6,422 nt of DNA from Burkholderiales bacterium (GTDB lineage Bacteria > Pseudomonadota > Gammaproteobacteria > Burkholderiales > Thiobacillaceae): positions 1 through 6,422 of the forward strand of contig SXRG01000135.1 in assembly GCA_005793645.1 (NCBI GenBank), given 5' to 3'. Numbering within the stretch: the first letter of the stretch is position 1; each line of letters opens with the position of its first letter. This document shows positions 1 to 6,400 of the stretch, piece by piece. The translations under genes were made by a program, and so were the position numbers. A model generated the notes under the pieces. The model had not been told where the DNA came from. It did no database searches and saw nothing but the letters and a program-made list of their open reading frames with translations.

Positions 1-1108
1 CGGTATGGAAGGCCTGTTCCGCCAGATAGGCATCTACTCTTCCGTAGGTCAACTCTATGAACCGGTCGACTCTGATCAATTGATGTATTACCGCGAAGAC
101 ACCAACGGTCAGATCCTTGAAGAAGGCATCACCGAAGCGGGTGCCTTCTCCAGTTGGCTCGCTGCGGCGACCGCCTACAGCGTCAGCGGAGTGCAAACCA
201 TTCCGTTCTACATCTTCTACTCGATGTTCGGACTGCAACGCATCGGCGACCTGGCTTGGGCTGCCGGCGATTCACGGGCACGCGGATTCCTGCTGGGCGC
301 CACAGCCGGGCGCACCACTCTGAACGGAGAAGGTCTGCAACACGAAGACGGTCACAGCCTCATCCTCGCCTCAACCATCCCCAATTGCATCTCCTACGAC
401 CCAACCTTCGGATACGAACTGGCTGTCATCATCCAAGACGGACTGCGCCGCATGGTTACCGAACAAGAAGATGTGTTCTATTACCTCACGGTCATGAACG
501 AAAACTACACCCAACCCGCCATGCCAGTGGGTGCGGAACTTGGCATTCTCAAGGGGTTGTACAAATTGCGCGAAGGGGATGGCAACAAGCCTGGCAAGGG
601 CAAGAAAAAGGCACCACGGGTCCAGTTGCTGGGCAGCGGGACTATCCTGCGCGAGGTCATGGCCGCCGCCGATCTATTGCAAAAGGATTGGGGCGTAATA
701 GCCAATATCTGGAGCGCAACCAGTTGTAACGAACTCTGCCGCGATGGCCAGGACGCGCAGCGTTGGAATCTGCTCCACCCAACCGAGAAACCGCGCCTGC
801 CCTATGTGACCGAGTGCCTGCAGTCCACCGAAGGCCCGATCATTGCCGCTACCGACTACATGAAGGCCTATGCCGAGCAAATCCGGCCCTTCATTGATCG
901 TCGCTTTGTGACCCTAGGCACCGATGGTTTCGGTCGTTCTGACTCGCGCGAGGCCCTGCGCACCTTCTTTGAAGTCAACAGTCACTTCATCACCGTTGCC
1001 GCACTGAAGGCCTTGGCTGACGATGGCGTGTTGCCCGCCAATACGGTGGCGGAAGCAATCGCCAAATATGGCATCGACCCTGCCAAACCCAACCCGCTGA
1101 CCGTTTAA
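1..1108 (+). CDS. aceE: Pyruvate dehydrogenase E1 component, homodimeric type (5'-truncated)
   Basis: This is the C-terminal part of the thiamine-diphosphate-dependent E1 subunit, which decarboxylates pyruvate and passes the acetyl group to the lipoyl arm of E2 in the cytoplasmic pyruvate dehydrogenase complex. The reading frame is open at the left edge (first full codon at base 2), so the gene starts upstream and the Met at base 5 is internal. Counting from that Met, the protein aligns throughout with my memory of E. coli AceE (887 residues) at an initial offset of about 527. Glu44, Tyr72 and His113 then fall on the E. coli active-site residues Glu571, Tyr599 and His640. Recognisable blocks are the FRQIGIYS start, NGEGLQHEDGHS (108-118), VQLLGSG (206-212) and LGTDGFGRSDSRE (304-316). 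A Lys/Gly-rich stretch at 195-202 is longer than in E. coli. The TAA stop lies 20 bases before aceF, indicating co-transcription. Identification is very secure. Confidence 0.97.
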   Translation, partial: GMEGLFRQIGIYSSVGQLYEPVDSDQLMYYREDTNGQILEEGITEAGAFSSWLAAATAYSVSGVQTIPFYIFYSMFGLQRIGDLAWAAGDSRARGFLLGATAGRTTLNGEGLQHEDGHSLILASTIPNCISYDPTFGYELAVIIQDGLRRMVTEQEDVFYYLTVMNENYTQPAMPVGAELGILKGLYKLREGDGNKPGKGKKKAPRVQLLGSGTILREVMAAADLLQKDWGVIANIWSATSCNELCRDGQDAQRWNLLHPTEKPRLPYVTECLQSTEGPIIAATDYMKAYAEQIRPFIDRRFVTLGTDGFGRSDSREALRTFFEVNSHFITVAALKALADDGVLPANTVAEAIAKYGIDPAKPNPLTV

Positions 1109-1128
1109 GTCAAAGGACCAGGAACATC

Positions 1129-2454
1129 ATGACGACACAGAAGGAAATCCTCGTCCCGGATATCGGTGGCTTCGACGCAGTCGAAATCATTGAGGTACTG
1201 GTCGCCGTCGGCGATACAGTCAGCAAAGAACAACCCCTCATTACCCTCGAATCCGACAAGGCCTCAATGGAAATCCCCTCTCCGGCAGGAGGTGTGGTGC
1301 GTGAGATCAAAATCAAACTCGGCGACAAGGTTTCGGAAGGCCACCCAATTCTGGTCCTCGACCTCGCTGGGGACACAGCAACAACGACGGCCACCACGGC
1401 CCCCGTGGTGACCTCTTTCTCCCCGTCCGCCGCCGAACCGCAGGCTGCCGTACCACCGCCCTCGCGCCCTGCCCCTGCAGTTCCGGCCCCCATTGCCCCG
1501 AAAAACACCCCCAACCCAGTGGCGACACATGTTGAATTCGCCCACGGAAAACTGCCGCACGCCAGCCCCTCAGTGCGCCGTTTTGCCCGCGAACTGGGCG
1601 CCACTCTGGCGCTCATCACCGGCTCCGGAACACATGGCCGCATCCTCAAGGAAGATGTACAGGCCTGGGTCAAAGGCGAACTCGCCAAGCCGCGTAACGA
1701 GGCGCAGGGGTTTGCCCTGCCTGCGGCGCCAGTCGTCGACTTCAGTGAATTCGGCAAGATCGAAACCCAAGCGCTCTCGCGTATCAAGAAGCTGTCCGGT
1801 GCCAACCTCCACCGCAACTGGATCACCGCCCCGCATGTCACCCAATTCGACGAGGCCGACATCACCGATCTGGAAAACTTCCGCAAATCAATGGGCGACG
1901 ACGCGGCCAAGAAAGGCGTCAAGCTGACCCTGCTCGCCTTCCTGATGAAGGCTGTGGTCAATGCACTGCGCGCCTACCCGAACTTTAACGCCTCGCTGGA
2001 CCCAGATGGCGAGAACCTGATCCTCAAGCAGTATTTCCACATCGGCTTTGCCTGCGACACGCCCGATGGTCTAGTGGTCCCCGTCATCCGCGATGTCAAC
2101 CAAAAGGATGTCATGGCCATCGCCCGCGACCTAGCCGACCTCTCTGCCCGTGCCCGTGAACGCAAACTCAAGGTTAATGAGATGCAAGGTGGCTGCTTCA
2201 CCATTTCCAGCCTGGGTGGTATCGGCGGCACGGCCTTCACGCCCATCATCAACTGCCCGGAAGTGGCCATTCTGGGGCTCTCCCGCGCCGACATAAAACC
2301 GGTCTGGAACAAGGCGACCAAGACCTTTGAGCCACGCCTGATGCTGCCGCTATCGCTGTCCTACGACCACCGCGTTGTCGACGGTGCCGATGGCGCACGC
2401 TTCACCAGCCATTTACGCCTGATGCTGTCGGACCTCCGCCGCCTGTTGTTGTGA
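1129..2454 (+). CDS. aceF: Dihydrolipoyllysine acetyltransferase, E2 of pyruvate dehydrogenase, single lipoyl domain
   Basis: E2 forms the core of the pyruvate dehydrogenase complex and transfers the acetyl group from its lipoyl arm to CoA. The 441-residue protein shows the family domains in order. A lipoyl domain (about 5-78) has the modified lysine expected at Lys44 in ESDKASME. A flexible Ala/Pro/Thr-rich linker follows (about 80-135). A peripheral subunit-binding domain (about 145-182, SVRRFARELGA to EDVQAWV) docks E1 or E3. The catalytic acetyltransferase domain (about 212-441) ends in SYDHRVVDGADGARF, with catalytic His414 and the associated Asp418. E. coli AceF has three lipoyl domains and is much longer; this version has one. 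The start is supported by AGGA at 1120-1123, five bases before the ATG, and by the lipoyl domain beginning at once. Its N-terminal domain is very like the one on the downstream E3. An E2 of another 2-oxoacid complex is unlikely because it directly follows aceE. Confidence 0.97.
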   Translation: MTTQKEILVPDIGGFDAVEIIEVLVAVGDTVSKEQPLITLESDKASMEIPSPAGGVVREIKIKLGDKVSEGHPILVLDLAGDTATTTATTAPVVTSFSPSAAEPQAAVPPPSRPAPAVPAPIAPKNTPNPVATHVEFAHGKLPHASPSVRRFARELGATLALITGSGTHGRILKEDVQAWVKGELAKPRNEAQGFALPAAPVVDFSEFGKIETQALSRIKKLSGANLHRNWITAPHVTQFDEADITDLENFRKSMGDDAAKKGVKLTLLAFLMKAVVNALRAYPNFNASLDPDGENLILKQYFHIGFACDTPDGLVVPVIRDVNQKDVMAIARDLADLSARARERKLKVNEMQGGCFTISSLGGIGGTAFTPIINCPEVAILGLSRADIKPVWNKATKTFEPRLMLPLSLSYDHRVVDGADGARFTSHLRLMLSDLRRLLL

Positions 2455-2550
2455 TTAAATAAGCTGCCGCATACAGAGGCGTTATTTTGTAGGAACGCAA
2501 TCCTCTACTCGCACATCTTCCTTTCAAGACGATCCAGTTAAAGGTCCATC
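2455..2550 (+). promoter_or_regulatory. aceF-lpdA intergenic leader with hairpin and Shine-Dalgarno
   Basis: This 96-base gap is AT-richer than its neighbours and holds no gene. An imperfect hairpin can form from AGAGGCGTT (2475-2483) and AACG plus CCTCT (2494-2497, 2502-2506), with a 10-base loop and a four-base bulge. No T-run follows, so it does not look like an intrinsic terminator. A good Shine-Dalgarno sequence, TAAAGG (2539-2544), ends six bases before the lpdA ATG. A CCTTT at 2520-2524 could pair with its AAAGG, but only over five base pairs. I see no convincing internal promoter. The region may tune how much E3 is made relative to E1 and E2, by RNA processing or translation; that is inference. 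Confidence 0.4.
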
Positions 2551-4296
2551 ATGAGCAGCACCGTTAAAGTTCCGGACATCGGCAATTTTGAGGCCGTCGA
2601 AGTCATCGAAGTCCTGGTTCAACCTGGCGACACGGTCAAGAAAGAACAGTCCCTCATCACCCTTGAATCTGACAAGGCCTCGATGGACATCCCCTGTCCG
2701 CAAGCCGGCACCATTACCCAGGTGCTGATCAAGGTCGGCGACAAGGTGTCGGAAGGCACACCTATCGTTGAAATAGAAGCCGCGAATGGGGTATCGAGCG
2801 TCGAGGCCGTACCGGCCATGCCATCCCTAGCCTCTCCAACACCCACCCCACCGGCAGCGGCACCCATCCCTCAATCCTCCGACCTCAGCACCCAGGTTCT
2901 GGTTCTGGGCGCTGGCCCCGGCGGTTATACCGCCGCCTTTCGCGCGGCCGATCTGGGCCTCAAGGTTACCTTGGTCGAACGTTACCCCACCTTGGGCGGC
3001 GTTTGCCTCAATGTCGGCTGTATCCCCTCCAAGGCCCTGCTTCATGCCGCCAAGGTCATCACCGAGGCTGAGGAAATGGCGCATCACGGCATTACCTTTG
3101 CAAAACCCGTGGTCGACCTCGATACCCTGCGTAATTGGAAGGCCACAGATGTCGTCGCCAAACTGACCGGCGGCTTGATGGGCCTCGCCAAGGCCCGCCA
3201 TGTCACCGTATTGCAGGGCACCGCTCAGTTCACCAGCCCACATACCGTATCCGTGCGGGGTGCCGACGACACCGTACAGACCCTGCACTTTGAACACGCC
3301 ATCATCGCCGCCGGCTCCTCGGCCATCAAATTGCCATTCCAGCCTGACGATCCGCGCGTCATCGACTCCACCGGCGCGCTAGCACTCATCGATGTACCCA
3401 AGCGCATGCTCGTCATCGGCGGCGGCATCATCGGCCTAGAGATGGGCACGGTGTACGACGCGCTCGGCAGCCGAGTGACCGTAGTCGAACGCGGGCCGCA
3501 ACTCATCCCCGGTTGTGACCCTGACCTGATCAAGCCCCTGCAAAAACGGATGTCGAGCCGCTTCGAGGCCATCCGCCTCAACACATCCACCACCGCCATG
3601 AATGCAGAGAAGGATGGCATCCATGTCACCCTGGCGCATGAAGACAAGACAGAAACCCAAGTATTCGACCGCGTACTAGTCGCCGTCGGCCGCCGCCCCA
3701 ACGGCAAGCAGATCAGTGCCGAGGCCGCGGGTGTAGCCGTGGACGATTACGGCTTCATCCCGGTGGACAAACAGATGCGCACCAATGTACCGCACATATT
3801 CGCCATCGGAGACATCGTCGGCCAACCCATGCTCGCCCACAAGGCCGTGCACGAAGGCAAGGTGGCCGCCGAGGTCATCGCCGGCCACAAGGTCGAGTTC
3901 CAGGCCATAGTCATTCCTTCCGTCGCCTACACAGACCCCGAAATCGCCTGGGTGGGCATGACTGAAACCGAGGCCAAGGCTAAGGGGATTGCGATAGAGA
4001 AGCAAAGTTTCCCCTGGGCTGCCAGTGGCCGTGCGTTATCGATCAGCCGCACCGAGGGCACCACCAAGATGATCGTCGATCCCGAAACGCATCGCGTCAT
4101 CGGCGTCGGCATCGTCGGCACCAACGCCGGAGAGCTACTGGCCGAGGCCTGCCTCGCCATCGAAATGGGCGCCGTGCCAGAAGACATCGGCCTCACCATC
4201 CACGCCCACCCCACCCTGTCCGAAACCGTATGCTTCGCCGCCGAAATGCTCGACGGCACCATCACCGACTTCCTGCCACCGAAGAAAAAGACCTGA
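2551..4296 (+). CDS. lpdA: Dihydrolipoyl dehydrogenase (E3) with N-terminal lipoyl domain
   Basis: This FAD flavoprotein reoxidises the dihydrolipoyl arms of the pyruvate dehydrogenase complex and passes the electrons to NAD+. At 581 residues it is about 100 longer than plain E3 (E. coli Lpd, 474) because residues 1-77 are a lipoyl domain with the expected lipoyl-lysine at Lys42. A Pro/Ala/Ser-rich linker (about 78-112) follows. The E3 body has the FAD-binding GxGxxG at 120-125, the redox disulfide Cys152/Cys157 in GGVCLNVGCIPSK, the NAD-binding GGGIIG at 290-295, a second FAD motif FAIGD at 417-421, and the dimerisation domain with the catalytic pair His553/Glu558 in HAHPTLSE. All key residues are present. 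Lipoyl-E3 fusions are known from Neisseria and Ralstonia. The start follows the Shine-Dalgarno TAAAGG (2539-2544). It is the third gene of the aceE-aceF-lpdA cluster. It may also serve other 2-oxoacid complexes, but the fused lipoyl domain and position favour pyruvate dehydrogenase. Confidence 0.97.
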   Translation: MSSTVKVPDIGNFEAVEVIEVLVQPGDTVKKEQSLITLESDKASMDIPCPQAGTITQVLIKVGDKVSEGTPIVEIEAANGVSSVEAVPAMPSLASPTPTPPAAAPIPQSSDLSTQVLVLGAGPGGYTAAFRAADLGLKVTLVERYPTLGGVCLNVGCIPSKALLHAAKVITEAEEMAHHGITFAKPVVDLDTLRNWKATDVVAKLTGGLMGLAKARHVTVLQGTAQFTSPHTVSVRGADDTVQTLHFEHAIIAAGSSAIKLPFQPDDPRVIDSTGALALIDVPKRMLVIGGGIIGLEMGTVYDALGSRVTVVERGPQLIPGCDPDLIKPLQKRMSSRFEAIRLNTSTTAMNAEKDGIHVTLAHEDKTETQVFDRVLVAVGRRPNGKQISAEAAGVAVDDYGFIPVDKQMRTNVPHIFAIGDIVGQPMLAHKAVHEGKVAAEVIAGHKVEFQAIVIPSVAYTDPEIAWVGMTETEAKAKGIAIEKQSFPWAASGRALSISRTEGTTKMIVDPETHRVIGVGIVGTNAGELLAEACLAIEMGAVPEDIGLTIHAHPTLSETVCFAAEMLDGTITDFLPPKKKT

Positions 4297-4330
4297 TCCG
4301 ACGAAACCTCTTGCGCGATAATCGCGCCCC
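4293..4330 (+). promoter_or_regulatory. Candidate promoter and hairpin immediately before yheS
   Basis: GATAAT at 4317-4322 matches five of six bases of a sigma-70 -10 box. CTGATC at 4293-4298, 18 bases upstream, is a poor -35 box (three of six) and overlaps the lpdA stop codon. Transcription from this -10 would start around 4328-4331, at or within a few bases of the yheS ATG. The same stretch carries a perfect inverted repeat, GCGCGA-TAA-TCGCGC (4313-4327), so the -10 box sits inside a palindrome. No Shine-Dalgarno sequence is visible upstream of the ATG. If yheS is instead read through from lpdA, the hairpin would sit where the ribosome binds. Promoter activity is inferred from the bases only. 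Confidence 0.4.
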
Positions 4331-6247
4331 ATGATTCGCCTCCAACAACTCGACCTCATTCGAGGCACAAAAACCCTCCTGCACAAGGTCGATCTCGTCA
4401 TCCATCCGGGTGAACGATTCGGCCTGATCGGTGCCAATGGATCGGGAAAAACAAGCCTATTCGCCCTCTTGCGCGGTGTCATCCAGGCCGACAGTGGCGA
4501 TGCCTTCCTACCTGCCGGCTGGCGGATTGCCCATGTCGCCCAGGAAACCCCAGCCCTGGAACGCAACGCGCTCGACTATGCCCTCGATGGCGACACCACC
4601 CTACGCCGACTTGAGGATGAACTCACCCTCGCCGAAGCCGCACATGACGGCCACCGCATCGCCGAACTGCATGTTGCACTGCAGGATGCCGATGCCTACA
4701 CGGCCAGCAGCCGTGCACAGCAATTACTGACCGGCCTCGGTTTCAGCCAGACCCAAATGACCCAGCCCGTGGCCGCGTTTTCCGGCGGCTGGCGCATGCG
4801 CCTCAATCTTGCCCAGGCCCTCATGTGTCCATCCGACCTCCTGCTGCTAGACGAACCGACCACTCACCTCGATCTCGACGCCATCCTCTGGCTGGAGGAC
4901 TGGCTCAAGCGCTATCCAGGCACCTTGATCATCATCTCGCATGACCGCGATTTCCTCGACGGGGTGGTCACCGCCATCGCCCACATCGACGCGGAGCAGA
5001 TCAAACGCTACGGCGGCAATTATTCCGAGTTTGAACGCCAACGCGCTATTCACCTCGCCCTCACGCAGGCGGCCTATGTCAAACAGGCCCGCGAACGCGC
5101 CCACCTGCAATCCTTCATTGACCGCTTCAAGGCCAAGGCCAGTAAAGCCAAACAGGCCCAGTCGCGCATGAAAATGCTGGCGCGCATGGAAGATCTCGCA
5201 CCCATCCACGCCAGCGCTGCCTTCGGATTCGAATTCCGCGAACCTGAGCGGGCCCCCAACCCGCTTCTGGTCCTCGAAGAAGTCACCGCCGGTTACCATG
5301 CTGAGACTCCCATCCTGAACCGCATTGAGATCAACCTGCAAAGCGGCAGCCGTATCGGGCTCTTAGGTGTCAATGGCGCCGGCAAGTCAACCTTCATCAA
5401 GACCCTGGCTGGAGAACTGACCCCGCTAAGCGGCAAAATCACTGCGGGTCATGGGCTTAACATTGGCTATTTCGCCCAACACCAGGTTGATCGTCTGCGC
5501 CACGACCAGTCGGCTCTCTGGCACCTGCAACAAATCGCCACCACGACCCGAGAACAAGACCTGCGCAGCTTTCTCGGCGGCTTCAACTTCGCCGGCGAGA
5601 TGACCACCCAGCCCATCGCCCCCTTCTCGGGGGGTGAAAAGGCCCGCCTTGCCTTGGCCCTGATTGTCTGGCAACGCCCAAACCTGCTCCTGCTGGACGA
5701 GCCAACCAATCACCTTGACCTCGAAACCCGCGAGGCACTCACCGTCGCCCTAGCTCAGTTTGAAGGCACTCTGGTGCTGGTGTCACATGATCGTCACCTG
5801 TTACGCGCCAGCACCGATGAATTTCTCATCGTCGCCAACGGCGGTCTCGCACCCTTCGACGGAGATCTCGACGACTATCGCGATTGGCTGTTCAAGACCC
5901 GACTGGCCCCGACATCCACCGCTACGCCCTCATCCACGCCCGCCGTTATCGCCCCGACCGTGGACCGCAAGGAACAAAAACGGCTGGAGGCCGAGGCCCG
6001 ACAACGGCTTGCCATTCAACGCAAACCCATCGAAGCACGCGTCAAACGCCTAGAAGACCTCATGGCCCGTCACAACACCCGCAAAGCCGAACTCGATCAA
6101 GAACTGGCCGATCCCGCCCTTTATAGCGACGCCAACAAGAAGCGGGTCAAACAATCCCTGTTCGAACAAGCCAACCTTGCCCGCGAACTAGAACAACTCG
6201 AAGGCGAATGGCTCGCCGAACAGGAACAACTCGAGGCCTTAACCTAA
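4331..6247 (+). CDS. yheS: ABC-F ATPase, YheS family, ribosome-associated
   Basis: This is a soluble ABC-F protein with two ATP-binding domains and no membrane segments. ABC-F proteins bind the ribosomal E site and influence stalled or slow translation; they are not transporters. At 638 residues it matches E. coli YheS (637 from memory), and distinctive blocks are shared, such as QETPAL, FSGGWRMRLNLAQAL and GGEKARL-ALIVWQRPNLLLLDEPTNHLD. Domain 1 has Walker A GANGSGKT (34-41), signature FSGGW (150-154), Walker B ending Asp174-Glu175, and His204. The basic linker (about 240-310) contains SFIDRFKAKASKAKQAQSRMKML, the ABC-F P-site tRNA interaction region. Domain 2 has Walker A GVNGAGKST (346-354), signature FSGGE (432-436), Asp456-Glu457 and His486. 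A Pro/Thr/Ser linker (525-543) leads to a charged C-terminal coiled coil (about 545-635). Domain 1 reads EPTTHLD where EPTNHLD is usual. The ATG is supported by homology of the first residues, not by a Shine-Dalgarno. It lies 34 bases after lpdA and may be co-transcribed or use its own promoter. Confidence 0.94.
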   Translation: MIRLQQLDLIRGTKTLLHKVDLVIHPGERFGLIGANGSGKTSLFALLRGVIQADSGDAFLPAGWRIAHVAQETPALERNALDYALDGDTTLRRLEDELTLAEAAHDGHRIAELHVALQDADAYTASSRAQQLLTGLGFSQTQMTQPVAAFSGGWRMRLNLAQALMCPSDLLLLDEPTTHLDLDAILWLEDWLKRYPGTLIIISHDRDFLDGVVTAIAHIDAEQIKRYGGNYSEFERQRAIHLALTQAAYVKQARERAHLQSFIDRFKAKASKAKQAQSRMKMLARMEDLAPIHASAAFGFEFREPERAPNPLLVLEEVTAGYHAETPILNRIEINLQSGSRIGLLGVNGAGKSTFIKTLAGELTPLSGKITAGHGLNIGYFAQHQVDRLRHDQSALWHLQQIATTTREQDLRSFLGGFNFAGEMTTQPIAPFSGGEKARLALALIVWQRPNLLLLDEPTNHLDLETREALTVALAQFEGTLVLVSHDRHLLRASTDEFLIVANGGLAPFDGDLDDYRDWLFKTRLAPTSTATPSSTPAVIAPTVDRKEQKRLEAEARQRLAIQRKPIEARVKRLEDLMARHNTRKAELDQELADPALYSDANKKRVKQSLFEQANLARELEQLEGEWLAEQEQLEALT

Positions 6248-6300
6248 ACTCCCAGCCCAGTTCCGTCTTTAATGAAACCACCCCGAACGATCGTAAGGGC

Positions 6301-6336
6301 AAGTCCGCCGCTTCAGGAAGCGTAGTGGCTTATTTT
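6301..6336 (+). terminator. Possible Rho-independent terminator after yheS
   Basis: About 54 bases after the yheS stop, two nested stems can form. The outer stem pairs AAGTC (6301-6305) with GGCTT (6327-6331), including one G-T pair. The inner stem pairs CGCTT (6309-6313) with AAGCG (6318-6322) around the tetraloop CAGG, with a small internal loop between the stems. The structure is followed directly by ATTTTC (6332-6337), a short and impure T-run. Its position between yheS and a separately promoted tRNA gene fits a terminator. The internal loop and short T-run make it imperfect. Confidence 0.45.
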
Positions 6337-6348
6337 CAGAAAAACCCG

Positions 6349-6370
6349 AATCACTCCTTGGCAAGTGATT
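6349..6370. repeat. Inverted repeat framing the tRNA promoter -35 box
   Basis: AATCACT (6349-6355) and AGTGATT (6364-6370) are perfect 7-base inverted copies separated by eight bases. The spacer contains TTGGCA (6358-6363), the -35 box of the downstream tRNA promoter. The symmetry could be a protein-binding site that overlaps RNA polymerase, or the base of a hairpin stopping read-through from yheS, although no T-run follows on the + strand. Chance occurrence is also possible. Confidence 0.4.
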
Positions 6371-6393
6371 AGAGCGATCGTATAATGAGCGGC
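6358..6393 (+). promoter_or_regulatory. Sigma-70 promoter for the tRNA gene
   Basis: TTGGCA at 6358-6363 matches five of six consensus bases of a -35 box. TATAAT at 6381-6386 is a perfect -10 box. The spacer is exactly 17 bases. The start site should fall near 6391-6393, giving a leader of under ten bases before the tRNA, to be removed by RNase P. The GC-rich bases GAGCGGC (6387-6393) between the -10 box and the start resemble the discriminator of stably expressed RNA genes under stringent (ppGpp) control; that regulatory reading is inference. Confidence 0.85.
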
Positions 6394-6400
6394 TTACAAA

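Noticed and set aside
154..729. A 191-codon open frame in another + frame inside aceE
   Set aside because: Its translation is extremely rich in Arg and His with no domain pattern, and it overlaps conserved AceE active-site sequence.
1110..1961. A 283-codon open frame on the minus strand opposite aceF
   Set aside because: It lies opposite a fully conserved E2 gene. Its Ser/Arg/Thr-rich, low-complexity translation is what reverse reading of GC-rich codons gives, and it resembles no family I know.
2446..2475. Possible internal promoter for lpdA (TTGTTG with CATACA)
   Set aside because: Each box matches only three of six consensus bases, no better than expected by chance in an AT-rich gap.
3225..3707. 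Minus-strand open frame opposite lpdA, and a similar one at 4847-5341 opposite yheS
   Set aside because: Both are shadows of strongly conserved genes with no recognisable motifs or start signals.
4313..4330. Hairpin after lpdA as a transcription terminator
   Set aside because: The stem is followed by CCCC and the yheS ATG, not by a T-run, so intrinsic termination on the + strand is unlikely.
6247..6262. AACT/AGTT inverted repeat right after the yheS stop
   Set aside because: Only four base pairs, AT-containing and without a T-run; too weak to call.
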